Positions 7,965-21,100 of a stretch of 64,000 nucleotides of DNA are shown here, piece after piece; position 1 is the stretch's first letter, and each line of letters starts with the position of its first letter. Position numbers and translations under genes: made by a program. The stretch is from Apteryx mantelli (taxonomy: Eukaryota > Chordata > Aves > Apterygiformes > Apterygidae). The DNA lies in assembly GCF_036417845.1 (NCBI RefSeq), contig NC_089981.1:20480001-20544000 (forward strand), given 5' to 3'. The notes below the pieces were generated by a model. The model did no database searches. It was not told the DNA's origin and saw nothing but the letters and a program-made list of their open reading frames with translations.

Positions 7965-10500
7965 TGCGGACTGGCGCCGCTTTGGAAAGCTGCCGGCCCC
8001 CCGTGCCGCCCCCCCAGCCGGAGGTGAGCGCCGGGGTGGCACGGGGGGGGTCCCCTCTCCCCTCCCCTCCCGCGGGGCCGCGAGCGCGGAGGCTTCGGAG
8101 CAGCACCGAAGCCTGCGCCAGCCTCTCCGGCTCCCATCGAGACGCAAGGCGCTTCTCCCGACAAACCGGCATCCCTCTGGGATGCCTCTCCCTTTTCTTC
8201 TTTGTTCTTTTCCCGGAAATCTTGTCGAGGCGGGACGGAGCGTGTTGCCGCTCCAAGCGGCTGCGAGCGTGCGGCAGGCCCGGCGCTGCCCCGCTGCGAG
8301 CGCCTGCGCTGCCCGCATGCGATCGGTGGCCGTATTGCGGCGCGCTGCGTGCGATCGGGCGTCCGCCGCAGGAATCGCCGCCGAAGCTCGAGCGCTTTCG
8401 CCTCCCCGCGTTTCGCCGCTGGCGGGAGAGGAGTTGTCATTTATTTTTTTTCAGTCCGGGCAGACCCGGGTCGAAGCGCTCGTCCTGTCCTGTGCCATCA
8501 CCTCAGATAGCACCGTCCTTATCGCAGGGGAGGGAGGACAAAGTGTGCTGCCCCGTGCGCACGCAAACCCCCCCCCCCCCCCACTCTGGCGTAAGGACCC
8601 GGCGCCTGGGCCGGGGGGAGTCGAGTTTACCCTGTCGCCAGGCTTTACGAAAGCCCCCGGGGCAGTTCGGCAGCCCCGAGGACGCGATCGCAGCTGGCGG
8701 TCCCAGAAGCCGTGCATGGCGATGCAAAACCGGAACTTTGCAAACGGGAGCTGCCGAAATCCCGGGGCTGGGCGGGATGGCTGCGTCCGAGCTTGCGGCT
8801 CAGCCCGGGCCTTCCCGGCTCCCCGTGGGTTAACGCCGGGCCGCTTTTGGGACGTGCGGGGCGCCCAGTAAGACGTTAAAACGGCGCTAATGACAAACAG
8901 GCCTCGCTGGAAGAGCCGCCGGGGCGGATTCCAAGGAGGCCCCCCCCCCGGCACGTTTCCCGGCAGCGGGGTTCGGCTTTTGAAGCCGACCCCTCGGGAG
9001 GGCAGAGGGAGCGTTGGCTAGAAGGGCGAAACGGAGAGGTTTCCAAATTTTTGGCAGCAGGTCGGGCCGCCGCCTCCTCCTGGAGGAGCACGGATTTCGC
9101 TGCGCGCTCTCCCTCTTCCGGCTGCACGCCAAGCGGTCCATAAGGACGGCTCAGCTTTCCGGGTGCGCTGCTTTCTGGCGTCTGTAGCGATGGGGCTTAA
9201 TTATGAGCTAATGAACTTTCTGTTTCCCGAATCCAGAAGGAAGCTGCACGCAGGCGAGGCTTCGAAATGCAAACCGGAGCACTGGTGCCCTCTAGTTTCC
9301 TCAGCTGTGAAGGTTTTCCCTAACCACTACGATTTCTCTCGCCCTTTTAAGGAGCTCCCGAGCACCGCTACTGTGCTGCAGAGGGAGGGAAAAATAGGCA
9401 GTGAACTGAGCTGTGGCCGTTCTCAGCCCCGGCCCTGCCGGATTTCAGACATCTCGAAGCGTCTTTCCTCTCGCATCGAGCTCTCTTGGGCCCAGTCCTC
9501 TCCCTGGAGCGTGAGGCCGCAGCCCCGTTCGGAGGCCAGCGGACGCCGCTTTTAGGGAGGTAGCTCTTAAAAAGCGAAGGGGCGACGTTAGTCTGGTCCA
9601 AGCAGGTTTGGAGCTGGTGGCAAACTGGCCTCGAGATGCAAAACGGGAACTGAAAGCAGCCGAGAGGAAAAACCCTGGGAGAAACGTGACGTGTCGCTTT
9701 TGGCACCTGCAATGCCACGCGCACGCGGAGCGGACTCCCAAAGCAGCCCCGACTAGCGGCTCCCTAAACGCGACGTGGCCGATAGTTCTCCCTGCGCTGT
9801 TTGCTTTTATCGGACTTTATTTGCTTTTTATATGATCCCGTTTACGCTGGTTTAATCGTTGCCGTTGATTGTTATCACGGTTTAAGTGGCGGCGCTCGCA
9901 TGCGTAGGGCCAGCTGCACTTCCAGCGCGGGGTTCTTTATTGCCATATTATTATTATTATTATTATTATTGCTAATTATTGTCAGATTTGTACAGGCCGA
10001 ACTACCCTTTCCTGCTCGGCTACAGGGACGCGGCCGTGGCGGCCGGGAAGAAAGGCCGTGTCGGGTGCCGGGTGTCCCCCGCGCGCTCCCCGCTGCGTTT
10101 CGCTCCACGATTGCCACGTACCGTCGTTTCTATATTTAAGCTCCGTCTTTGGGGGACGTTAGCGCTTGGGTCGGGCCTTGGCCCCGAGGAGCTCCAAGAT
10201 GCTCCCAGTAGATGGCAGTGGTGCCGTGTGCAGACGGCGACCGGGATGGGGACAGGGACCGGGACGGGGACTGGGCCCGTTTCCCTCCGGCCTGCGCGAC
10301 GGGCTGGGGGTCACGGGGCGCCTGGGGGGCAGCTGCCCGCTCCGCCGCCCCCGGGGACGGGAGCGCCTGGGCCTGCCCGGGAAAGCGCGCGTTTCCCCAG
10401 GGAAACGGGACCGTGGCTCCGCGGCACCGGCACCTTCGGCGCTGGCACCCACTGCACGCTCTCCTCTCGGGGCCCTGGGTCTGCACCCGGCCCCGCAGGA
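7965..10500. other. Intergenic, IFITM3-like to B4GALNT4; no gene seen
   Basis: GC-rich sequence with no recognisable coding exon on either strand. It contains a poly(C) run (about 8570-8582) and a short (ATT)8 tract. Lower GC around 9150-9970 looks like ordinary unique sequence. Confidence 0.5.
9947..9970. repeat. (ATT)8 microsatellite
   Basis: Eight perfect ATT units in otherwise GC-rich DNA. Confidence 0.9.
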
Positions 10501-10504
10501 TCCC

Positions 10505-11385
10505 CAGGCCCAGTGTGGGGATATGAGGATCCCTGCACCCGGCCCTGGGGGATCCCTGTACCTGGGGGGGGGGGATACAAGGATCCCTGTACCTGGCCCT
10601 GTGGGATGCCTGTACCTGGGGGGGGGGGGTTACAAGGATCCCCACACCCGGCCCTGTGGGATCCCTGTACCTGGGGGGATACAAGGATCCTTGTACCTGG
10701 GGGGGATACAAGGATCCCCGCACCTGGCCCTGGGGGGATCCCTGTACCTGGGAGGGATACAAGGATCCCTGCACCCAGCCCTATGGGATTCCTGTACCTG
10801 GGGGGGGTACAAGGATCCCTGAACCTGGCCCTGTGGGATCCCTGTACCTGGGGGGGGGGTACAAGGATCCCCGCACCTGGGGGGATACAAGGATCCCCGC
10901 ACCTGGCCCCATGGGATCCCTGTACCTGGGGGGGGATACAAGGTTCCCTGCACCTGGCCCTGTGGGATCCCTGTACCTGGGGGGGGGTACCAGGATCCCC
11001 GCACCTGGGGGGATACAAGGATCCCCGCACCTGGCCCCGTGGGATCCCTGTACCTGGGGGGGATACAAGGATCACTGTACCTGGGGGGATACAAGGATCC
11101 CTGTACCTGGGGGGGGAGGGTACAAGGATCCCCGCACCTGGCCCCATGGGATCCCTGTACCTGGGGGGGATACAAGGATCCCCGCACCTGGCCCCACGGG
11201 ATCCCTGTACCTGGGGGGGATACAAGGATCCCCGCACCTGGCCCCACGGGATCCCCAAACCCAGCAGGGGGATACAAGGATCCCCGCAGCCGGCCTCGCG
11301 GGATCCTCAAACCCAGTGGGGCGATCCTGGCCCCTAGTGAGGCCGGATCTTCACACCCAGCCCCATGGGATCCCCGCAGCCGGTG
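10505..11385. repeat. Minisatellite, 50 bp unit, upstream of B4GALNT4
   Basis: Tandem array built from GGGATCCCTGTACCTGGGGG followed by a GATACAAGGATCC part and a GCACCTGGCCC part. Full units are 50 bp (starts at 11148, 11198, 11248), with shorter copies that carry only the TACAAGGATCC-TGTACCTGGGG part. It ends just before the B4GALNT4 CpG island. Long frames read in both directions are artefacts of the repeat. Confidence 0.9.
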
Positions 11386-11399
11386 AGGAGGGATGCTGA

Positions 11400-12171
11400 C
11401 CCCCGGCGGATCCCCCTTCCCTCGCCCCTCGGAACCCGGCCGGGCCCCGCAGCCCCTAACGGCTCGGAGCCGCTCGGGAACGTACCATCCCCGCCGCGGG
11501 GGGGGATATTGCGGGAGGCGTCCCCGCCGCGCCCCGCGCTGCCCGCCCCGCCGCCCCCCGCCGCCTGCCCGCCGCGCCGACCGCCCTCTCCCTGCAGGCC
11601 CCGCCGCCCGCCGCCCTCCCGCCGCGCCGGCAGGCGGCCGCCCCCTCCCTCCCCCGCGCCCCCGCACCCCCGTCCCCGCGCCCCGCTTGGCCTCGCCCGC
11701 GGCGCGCGCCGGGGGGATGCCGGCCCGTTGGCGTGGAGACGCGCGCGGCGGCGCCCCCCCGCCCGCGGGCCCCGCCCTCGCGCGGCGCGGATTGGCGGAT
11801 TGGCGGCGGCGGCGGGCTCCCATTGGCCGGGCGGCGCCGTCGCTCTGCCGCGGCGGCGGCGGCAGCGCCGATGGTGGGGCCGGGTCGCATCGCCGCCGGG
11901 GCGGGCCGCGCACGCCGGGCGCCCGCCAGCCTCCGCCGCCGCCGCCTCCGCCGCCGCGGGTGGGGGGGCGGCGCGGGCCGAGCGGCGGCGCCGCCCTCCG
12001 CGCGGCCGCTCATTCATTCCGCGGGCGCCGGCGCGACGGGGCGGCGATGCACCGGGCGGCCGGGAGCCGCCGCGCCGCCGCGGGCCGCCGCCCCGGGGCC
12101 GCGGCGGGCGGCCGGTAGCGGCGGGGCCCCTATGGGCCGCGGCTAGGCGGGCCGGTGATGTGGCCGGCAGG
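11400..12171 (+). promoter_or_regulatory. B4GALNT4: CpG-island promoter and 5' UTR of B4GALNT4
   Basis: Extremely GC- and CpG-rich sequence with GC boxes and no TATA box leads into the first coding exon. The island continues past the exon 1 donor to about 12.5 kb. The transcription start cannot be placed by eye; the NF-Y motif group suggests it lies downstream of about 11830. Confidence 0.75.
11791..11826 (+). promoter_or_regulatory. B4GALNT4: Three inverted CCAAT boxes (NF-Y type)
   Basis: ATTGG occurs at 11791, 11799 and 11822, each followed by C as in the NF-Y core. They lie 350-380 bp before the B4GALNT4 ATG. Such groups are typical of TATA-less promoters. Confidence 0.5.
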
Positions 12172-12190
12172 ATGCCGCGGCTCCCGGTGA
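12047..12190 (+). other. Upstream open reading frames before B4GALNT4 start
   Basis: Three ATGs precede the main start at 12172: one with a 23-codon frame (12047-12118), one with a 4-codon frame (12132-12146), and one at 12158 whose 10-codon frame ends at 12190 and so overlaps the main start in another frame. If these are in the mRNA they would reduce translation of the main frame. Whether they are transcribed is unknown. Confidence 0.4.
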
Positions 12191-15100
12191 AGAAGATCCG
12201 CAAGCAGCTCAAGCTGCTGCTGCTGCTGGCGCTGCTCACCTCGGCCGTGTGGTTCACCTACCTGCACGTCAGCCTGGCGCGCCAGGGCCGCGCCCTGCGG
12301 CTGCCCTTCGCCTCCGCCAGAGGTAACGGCCGGGCGGGCGGCGGGGCCTCGGCGCCCTCGGCGGCCCCGGTGCCCTCGGCGGCCCCGGCGCCGGGCGTCG
12401 AGCCGCCGGGCCCGCCTTCGCGCCCCTCGCCCTCCGCGCGGGGCTTCGGGGGCGCCCAGGGGCACCGAGGCCGCGAGTCCGCGCCCGCCTCGCCGGAGGG
12501 GAGCCGCGAGGGACGGGGAGTGCGGCCCGGGCTCTGATTTACTCCGACTTCGTTTTATTACTGTTTTTTTTTTTCCCCCTTCTCTCGAGTGGCTCCGTCC
12601 TCCTTTTTCAGCCCGCTCGCTCGCTCCTTGGCGTGCACAAAGAAGGCCATTTATAATGACGGGTCGTCTCGGAGGAGCTGGCTGCAAGGGACAGACCCCG
12701 TTGTTCTCGCGCGTCCCTTTGCTGACGGCTTCTGGGCTCGCGCTTTGAAACCAGGAAAAAAAAGAAAAAAAAATCCTTCCCCCTCCTCTTGCACCCCGTC
12801 TGCGCTGGGGGAGAAGCGATTCAGGGGGTCACCGCGCGGCTAATCCGGAGAGACAGGTGCTAGCGCTCTCCGAAGATTCGGCTTCGCTGCGGCGATCCCG
12901 GCTGGGGGAGGCTTTACGCTTATTTTCTCCCTGCTTTCTTCTCGCTGACCTCGGTGGGCTGCTGCGGTGATTGAAACGGCACAAAATACTTGCCGCGTTG
13001 GAGACGCTGGCTGAAACTTGAGCCGTCACGTTTCTGACTTGGACGGGAAGGGCAATTGGCTTGCACAGGCAGCTCTTCTCCCATCTGGTTTTGGGAGTCT
13101 GAGCCTTAAGGATAAATAAATGAGAAAGGAGTGGGAGTTACTGCTTAAGCACACGAGAAATAGTGGGTCCTTAGTGGGTCAGAGCAGTACTTCAGACTGG
13201 TAAAGTCTTTCAGCTGGTAAAACTGGAGTTTGGGGCAGCAGCGTGATCCTGCAGATATTCTGGCGTTACGGTAAAATCAGGATAATGCTAATAGGGAGAA
13301 AAGCAGGAAATGAAACTGCTTATGCATCATCTCAAAGGAGCAGTTATGGGGAGCTGGGCTTGGTGGGGTTTTTTTGTTGTTTTTGTTTTCCTCCGCTGCA
13401 GAATCGTGCTTATTAGGAAACCCACAAGTTACAGAAGTCTAACCGCGAGCGGCTACCCGAGGTGACTGTGATTAACCTGATTTAAAAGAGAGAACCCGGT
13501 TCTCCTTTCTGAACTGGCAGGGAGGTGGATGGCGTGGGATCGCGAGCCCCGCAGCCAGGTGTCTTACGGCTGCGAAAACGCCCGCGGTGCTCTAGCCCGA
13601 CCGTCCGCCCCGCCGCGTTTCGGGGTCTGGAGCTGGGAGGGTGAGGCGAGGTCTCCATCCGCAGCCCTGTCCATGCAGTGAAACGTGGCGCGCTCCGGGG
13701 AGGAAGCTCAGGCTGAGCATGCCGGCAAAAGCATCCGCTGGCGAGAAAGTGGGTTCCCCGGGCGCCTTTCCCGGCGTTGGAGCCGGCGGGTTCGGCTGTG
13801 CGCGTTGCTGCCCTCCCCCACCTCTTTGGTACGTGCCCTGCATCCCAGCCTGCCTGTTAGGAGGCTGCGGGGGGTGACGGGGGGGCTATTTGTTCGGCGC
13901 TCGCTGTAGCGGCGAGGAAACGCATTGCCAGGCTCTGGCTCGCAGCGGGGAAACCCTGCGGCTACAATGCACCTAAACAGGGGTCCGAAAAGATGGAGCT
14001 TAGCGGGGAAGGATGCGAGCTTGTGCCGTGGGGTGGGGATGGCGGCGTAGTCGCCTAACTCCTGCTTTGCTGCAAGTCCTCCTTTGTCTGTGCCCGTGAC
14101 AGTGAGCGTGGCGCTCCCGTTCCCCGAGGTTTTCCTCTCGCTCCGTCTCCCTGCCTGGCTGCGGTGTAAATGACAGTGTGAGGCAGAGACTGAGTGGGCT
14201 CCGTCCCCACGTCTGCTGTGCTCTGCCATCCGCCTGTTAGGGTAGTCGGGGACCGCATCCGGCTGCCAGTTGGATGCCGGACCCAGCGAGGTGGCTCCTT
14301 CCACCGAGACCTTCCAGGCAGTACCCGCGAGCCGGGCAGCGGCTTGGCGAGGCAAGGCCGGATCGGCCGTTTAGGTCCTGCTGAGCCTTTTGGAAGCGTT
14401 GCAAAGGAGGGATTGGGAGAAGGAAGGTGAAGTTGGCTTTGTGCTGTGCTGGGGAAGGACTTGCTTCCCAAGGCCAACTGCTGGGAGGCAAGTTCTGCTC
14501 TTCTCCATCTCCTGGCTTTTGCGGGAGACTCCGGCAAGGCAGCGGGGCACAGCCAGCGGTGGGTGCCGCGTCGCAAACGGCCGCCAGCCGCTCGGCACAG
14601 CCACCACCTGATCTTCCTCGGAGCTTAGCGGGTGTCCCTGGGCTGGGGCAAGCGAACGGGACGAGGAGGGCACAGCGACCTCCCTGGTCGGGTGTCACCT
14701 TCTGCGCCTTGCGGGCGTCCACCCCTGCGAGCGCAGGAGCAACCTTCCCCCAGCCGCTGGAGCTGCGATGGGGAGGTGCTGGCTGGCTGGTGCTGCTGCA
14801 GCTGACCTGGGCAGCGAGGAGGAAGAGCCCTGGACCCGACCTCCTTTTAATTTAACATTAAATAGTTTGGGAGAAGTGGTCTGGAGGGAGTTGGGGACAC
14901 CGGATCAATGAGGCTGTGGGACCACTTGCTGCGAAGCAGCAGCCACCAGCTAGCTGGGTCCCTGCTGGGGAGAGCGCAGGCAGAGCCGGGGGTGTTCAGG
15001 GCCCAGATCCCATAGGGATGGCCTGGATGCTTGCCCCCGGAGAGGGAGAGGTGGCTGGGAAGGAAGCGGGGCAGTTCAGTGCCGTGGTAGGACCTGAGCA

Positions 15101-18100
15101 CCAGGAGTGTCCAAGAAGACGCTTGCTTCCATGAGCTGGAGCCTCTCTCCCCGCCACGGAGGAGGCTACCTGCCTTGCATCAGCTGGCAGAGGATGTCTG
15201 GAAAGGTTAATTACTCATTAAACGAAGCAGCTCCAAGCAGATGGACTTTCTGCAGGCTGAAGATGTGGGGCCCGAGTCTGTCCTTCTGGCAGCTTCGTCG
15301 GTGTAAGGTGGGGAGGGACAGCGATGGGGGACACTGGCAGGGAGCGTGGGGGGTACCCGCGGCCTCAGCCCAGCCGGCTGCCGCCTGCGGAGCTGGAGCC
15401 GTGCGTTCAGACTTGCCGAGTTCAGGGACCTGGCCGGGAACCCTGCTGGCATTCTGTTCCTGGTGAAATAACCCCCCTTTCTTATCTTCTACAAGTAGAT
15501 AATTACCCTTCTCCGCCTAATTTAACACAGAGATTCCTCATCTGAAATAATGAGGCCATTACGGTGCTCTCCCGGCTGGAAACTGCTCTGAGTCAATGGG
15601 GTGGAAATGCTTGCATGGCGGGTGGAGGGGGGGGGAAAAAGGGAAAAAGAAAAGAAATTACAGGAAAAATATAAAATGGTCCTTAACAGGGGGCGCTTGG
15701 TTGGTCCTTCTCCCCCCGGCAGCCATCTCACTGAAGGAGGCAATTTAGTTCAGCGGGGACGTTGCCGGCGCCAAACGAGTGATGGGTTTGGAAGCAAAGT
15801 GCTCGGAACCGGGTGTCGGGAGGGTTTTGTCATAGGGGAAGCGCGGGATGTTTGAGGAGGCGAAGAGGGTGTTTGGCCTAGCAAGGCCGAAACAGAGCCC
15901 CTCTCCCTTCGCGCCCTTCAGAAGCGCGTGCGGCGCTCGCCGCTTCCGCCCGGGATGTGCAGTGCCGTTTTGGTAGGGCCTGTTGGGGCAGGCAGCGAAC
16001 CCAACGCGCGGAGAGGCGAATATTCCCTGCGCCGCGCTCCCGGCGGAGCCGGGCGAGCAAAACCCTCCCTCGGGAGCAGCGTTTGCACCCCGGCTCCTTC
16101 CTGGGTGCTCTTCTGTCCCCACTGGGGTTCAGGCCTCTAAGCGGGCGCTGGGAGCGGCGTTATCCTTGGATGCCCCCTGGACTTTTTGCCTCCGACCCTC
16201 CCTGACCGTAGCCACGGGACGCCGGGAGGAGAGCCCGTCTCGCGCCCGGGGCGCCAGCTGCGACGCCGCGGTCACGGCCCTCTCCGTGCCGCCCCGGCTT
16301 CGCCAGCTCCGGCGTCAAAGAGCTGATTCAGCCGCGAGGAGCAGCTGGGCGCCTCCGCCGTGGGGAAGGGCGCCGGCGGAGGGCCCGGCGAGCCCGAAAA
16401 CGCGCCGTTGGGAGCTACGGGCCTTTTCGAAGCGCCAAGAGCTTTCTTGCGTTCGAGTTTGGGGAGCGCGCTCCCCTCTGACGGCTCCTTCCCTGCGCGG
16501 CGGCCAGGTCCCTTCGCACGGAGCCGTACATGGCCGAGCAGCCGCCTCCGAGGTAGCGGCAGCTCATCCGTGCTGCGCCCCGGCCCTATTTGAGTGCTCG
16601 TTGCCTAGGCGATGGCAGGGCAAGGAGAGATTTCGGCTGGGGGGCGAGGCTGATGGGAGCTGGCTGCTGACCGATGGATACGGCACGCGTGCGATGCACG
16701 GCAGAGATCGGCGCCGGGGGGAGGAGGGGGAGGCAGAGGCTGGCCGCGCTCGCGAGCTGAATGGAAACGGATGCTCCGTTCCTCCGCTGGCCTCCTTAAA
16801 GGCGTAGGGCTCGGCTGAATTTGCCGCCATGTATGTATTGAAAATAAAGGGGGACTTTAAAGCACCCAAAGGCAATGGAAATGAGGGGAAAGAGGTAACA
16901 GGCGCTGGCTGAAACGGGCTGGAAATCTGGCGAGCGAAACGGTGAGCGGTGTGTACTGAGTCTTCCAGTGCTCGTGAGGCTGTAGGCAGAGAATAGCTTG
17001 AAATTCGGCTCCCTTTCAAGGAGGAGAGAAGTTCGAGCCACGGGGCTTTGAAATGCTGCGTCGGGTGGGATGTTCTCTTCCCTGCAGCGCTGTGATCCTG
17101 CCTGCTGGCTCTCGAAAGGAAGGAAAACTCCTGGGCCTTTTCCGGCTGTCCTGCGAGACGCGCGAAGGTGGCGAAACGGCGCTGCGCTGTCGCGTAGGGG
17201 ATGCTCCGCGCCGCGTTTGCAACCGAGAGGCGCCCGTAAATTCAGTGGGCTGGGGCTATTTTATGGGCCCAAACTAATTTCGGCAAATTCCCGCTGCCTT
17301 ACAGGCTACGGGCAACCTTTGGCAGCAGCTGTTTCACGGGAGCCAAAACCTTGGTGCCAAGGGCCAAATCCTCCCCGCAGTAAGCGCGCGTCGCCCTGCC
17401 GCGATGGGGAGGGCGGCGGGAGCAGGCGCTAGCGCGTGGGCAGCCCAGCGCCGCTCCGGCGAGCTCCGCTTGTGCCTTCGGAGCTGATGCAAAACGGGAT
17501 GAAGCTAGAGATGGCGGGGACGAAGGCCGATACACGTGGAGCGAGGTGCGAGCTGGCGGAGATCTGCGCGCCCGCGATGCGCGAGGGGAGGTAGGGTAGC
17601 GTTCAGGGCGCTGAAGCGCTTTGAGGTGTACAAGTGTCAGCGTTGCCTCCCGGCTGTTCGCGACGCCGGTGTGTGTTTGTCAGCCGGACTGGTCTCAAAT
17701 AGCAGCTCCGTAGCCAGCCCGGAGCGAGCCGGCATCGATTTCTGTTGCTCCAGCTGCAAGAAATGTCACAGAGTGGGTAAACAGCCCAAAACCAATTGGT
17801 TTGGGGGAAGGGGGGGAGGGAAAAAAAAAACCTCCTCGTTCCTCTAGTTCCCTCCTCAAATCATCTGTGCCGTAAGGCCCTGCTGGTGCAGGGGAGGAAA
17901 CCACCCCCGTGCTGGCCTGGGGGCGTGAGAAGGCTGCGGTCTGGCAGCGTGTGAACATGGTCTGCTGGAAACGGGGTAGCTCCCGTGCGCCCCGTAGCGC
18001 CCTCAAAGCCGGAGACTTGGCTCCTCTCCTTCCTCTCGCTACCGATTACGGAAACGAAACCCTTTTCTAAGCCAACTGTAGATGTAAGTGTCATCTAAGC

Positions 18101-21100
18101 AGGCGGGAGTGATTGAAATGCCGCACCACCCACGTCTCCCGCACTGCGTGGGAAGGAAGGGTTGTCCGAGGGGTTGCCCTCCTGCCGCTGCCTGGGCTGG
18201 CCTCATCTCCCGGGCCTTCTTCTGTGCTGTCACCATGTGGGAGATGGTCACCAGCCCTGTTCACCTCCGTCCCATCGCTGTCGTTAGCCAGCTCGGCTGG
18301 AGTGCTTATTTGTTCGACACGTTTATATGGTGCCTGTCACCCGTCTCAGCCATGCTGAGCTGTCAGGCTGAGGCAGTGGGGTGAAGGAGAGCGGAAACAT
18401 CTCCCTGACAGGCTCAGCAGAACATCTGCCCGGCAGCGAAAGCTACTGCGAGGACAGCCTGTGATCTTTCTGTTGTGGCACGAGTGAGCCTTGGTAGACC
18501 CGTGCCTCCAAAAGACCTCCGGCGCCGGACCCCGGCAGGCTCCTGAGCGTGCTCTTGCCAGGAGCAGAGGCATCGGGGACTAGCACAGTGCTGCCGAGGG
18601 AAAGGTGCTCGACCCCTTTGTGTGAGCACGGTGCGACGGGGGGTATCTCCACCACGTGCCCTCTCCGTGCCTTGGCAGCTGCGCGCGGATGTGCAGCGCC
18701 CGGCACGCTCTCGCTGTCTGCCGGCGTCCCTTGGAGCGGCGAGCGGTGCCGTTTCCCGGAGGGCGGCACATCCCGTGCTGAATTTTTGCAGCGGCGGAAG
18801 GGGTTTGCAATATTGACGCCTATCGCCTACTTATAATTGCTTAACAGCCCATTAAGATGATCGGTGGGGGGAAGCTGGTGCTTCTGCCTTGTCTGGCTGC
18901 TGACTCAGAGGCTGGGCCGGCGCTGGAGCGAGCCAAGCTGCCGGTGATTAAGCCGGTGGGATGGCACCGATGTAAACAGCAGCAGGGCCGCGTGCGCTGC
19001 GGCTCTGCTCTCTGGGTTTAAATGTCGCCTCGCTTCGCGTTCGTGCTCCCTCCGCGACGCCGCAAGCCATCCCTGAGCCGACAGGGAGAGGCTGGCTACT
19101 CCGACAGGTGCCCGTCACATCAGGGTGCCCCTAATCCCTGGGGAGCTGCGGGGAGGGCTGAGCTGGCCGGCCAGAAAGCTTAAAAACGCACAAAGCTTTG
19201 GGGTCATCCTCGCTGCCTGCTTGGGGACGTGCTGTGGGACGTGGCGAGGTGGCCCGCAAGGGACCGAGGACGGGGGGTGTGAATGCGGTGAGGCTTAGCC
19301 GAGGCAGCAGGGACTGCTGGACTGTTGGGAGCCGCTGGGTGCGGGGGCTTTTTGGTGGGTCCGGAGGCAGCCTGGTGCCATGCTGAGGAGGACACTTGTT
19401 TGCACTATCTCCCAAAAAGGGGGAACCCTCCTGGGGGTATCCCAGTGCTGCCTGGTTTCCTCGGAGCAGGCTGCAATGGGTCGTGGCGTGGATCTGTGCG
19501 GGGGCTGATTTGTGGTGGGTTGACAAGCTTGTGCGCCCGCTCAACGAGCAGAAGCCGTGGAAAGATGAGGTTGAGTTCCCCGTGGCTGTAAATCAGTGCA
19601 GCCCTGCTGCTTTTAGAGCTGAGGGTCTGGCCTCTTTTCTCACCGTTAAGCACTTGCTACGCAGACCTCGGCCATCTCTGCTGAGCTGCCGCCGGGCTAG
19701 GAAGCCACCTGGTAGAGCAGCGCGGTTTCGCTTGTCCCGTTTGTAGCACTGGGAAGACGTCTGTCAGGCTGCCCTCTTTTCTTTCCCCCGAACCCGTGGC
19801 AGATCCTCCAGACAGTCCTTCTTGGCATGCCTGCTTGCCTTTCACATCCCGCGCTGTCCTGCCGCTCGTTCTGGCCGCAGCCGCTGCCCTTGGCCCTCTG
19901 TTGCAGCTGTGATGGCAACGTTGGGCCACCTAATAACATGGGTGTCCGCGTCTCCCTCGAGGCTTGGTGTTCCTGTCCAGTACTACGGTGCTTTAGCTCC
20001 TCATGGTACCGAGAGCTAGTCCCTGGTCCTGCTTTCCAACGCAATGCTTCCCTCAAGATCAGGGTACCTTTTTCCTTTTTTGTTGTTGTTGCTGTAGACA
20101 TGTTGCATGACTCTCTTTTTTTTTTTTTTTTTTTTTAGTGTTTGTGTTGTCTTTTTTTCCCTGGGGAGGAAAGGGATGGATGAAATGGTTTGTCAGGGGA
20201 AGGATTTCGTCATGGAAGTCTTGCAGCGTTTGTCAGAGATGCAGACAGACTCGGGCTAGCCAGACTCCCTCCGGAGAGCGTTGTCCCTGTCCCTTCCCAC
20301 CTTCCTTTGGATTTGGAGGACGCCAGGTGTCCCAGAGAGGTTTGGAAATCCAAATCCAGGCTTTGGGGCAGCTAGAGTTCATCTGCACTTAGAAGATGAA
20401 CCTCAAAATCTAAAGGAGGATGATTGCCACAGGAGACCCCACCTTTCCTCAGCCCCCGGCACCCCTCGTGGGCATGTGTCACTGCCTTGCCCACTTCGGG
20501 GGAAATGCCAAGTGACACAGCAGAGGGACAAACCGAGACACTGAGGGTCACGACGGCGAGTGCCAGCCCTTTCCAAGGTTTCATGCCGAATACCCCACGC
20601 CTGAGCGTACGTCCTTTCTGAGGGCTTCCAGATGACCTCCCACGTTTGTCTGATGGCCCAAAGGTGTCCTGCAGTGGCTGACAGTGATGCTCAGTGAAGC
20701 ACAACTAGGCAGGGGCTGGATGAAGAGGTGGCAAAGAGGAATTCATCCAGACCATCATGTTTTCCAGCCTCCGAAGGACCTCCATTATTTTGCGCGTTGG
20801 AGTTGGCTGCGAGGTGCGTTTGGGGCTGAAGTTACCCCTCGGGGTGGACAGCCTGGGACAGGTGCTCATCCTGCATGTTCTTGCATGCGTTGTGGTGCCA
20901 CTTGGTGTTATCAACAGCATCTGTTTACAGGGAGCATCAGCCTGACTGTAGAGACGCAGGTTAAGGTGTAGGTCTGAACACACCGATACGGTTTCGTCCT
21001 GGCACCCCGTTCCAGCCCTGTCGTCGGACATGTCGGGAATAGGTGGCAGACAGGCTTGAAGCGGATCTAGCTTTCTTCAGCATCTCCCGTTCAGTGGGAA

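Noticed and set aside
6955-8871. Very long plus-strand open frames (450-638 codons) rich in Gly, Trp, Val and Leu
   Set aside because: They arise from the 17/12 bp minisatellite, which lacks stop codons on this strand in all frames. There is no conserved domain and no plausible start.
9979-11913. Long open frames on both strands (427-452 codons) with repeated PGTGIPQGQVQGSLYP- or YKDPRTWP-like peptides
   Set aside because: They are translations of the 50 bp minisatellite and of the CpG island. Open frames on both strands at once indicate base composition, not coding.
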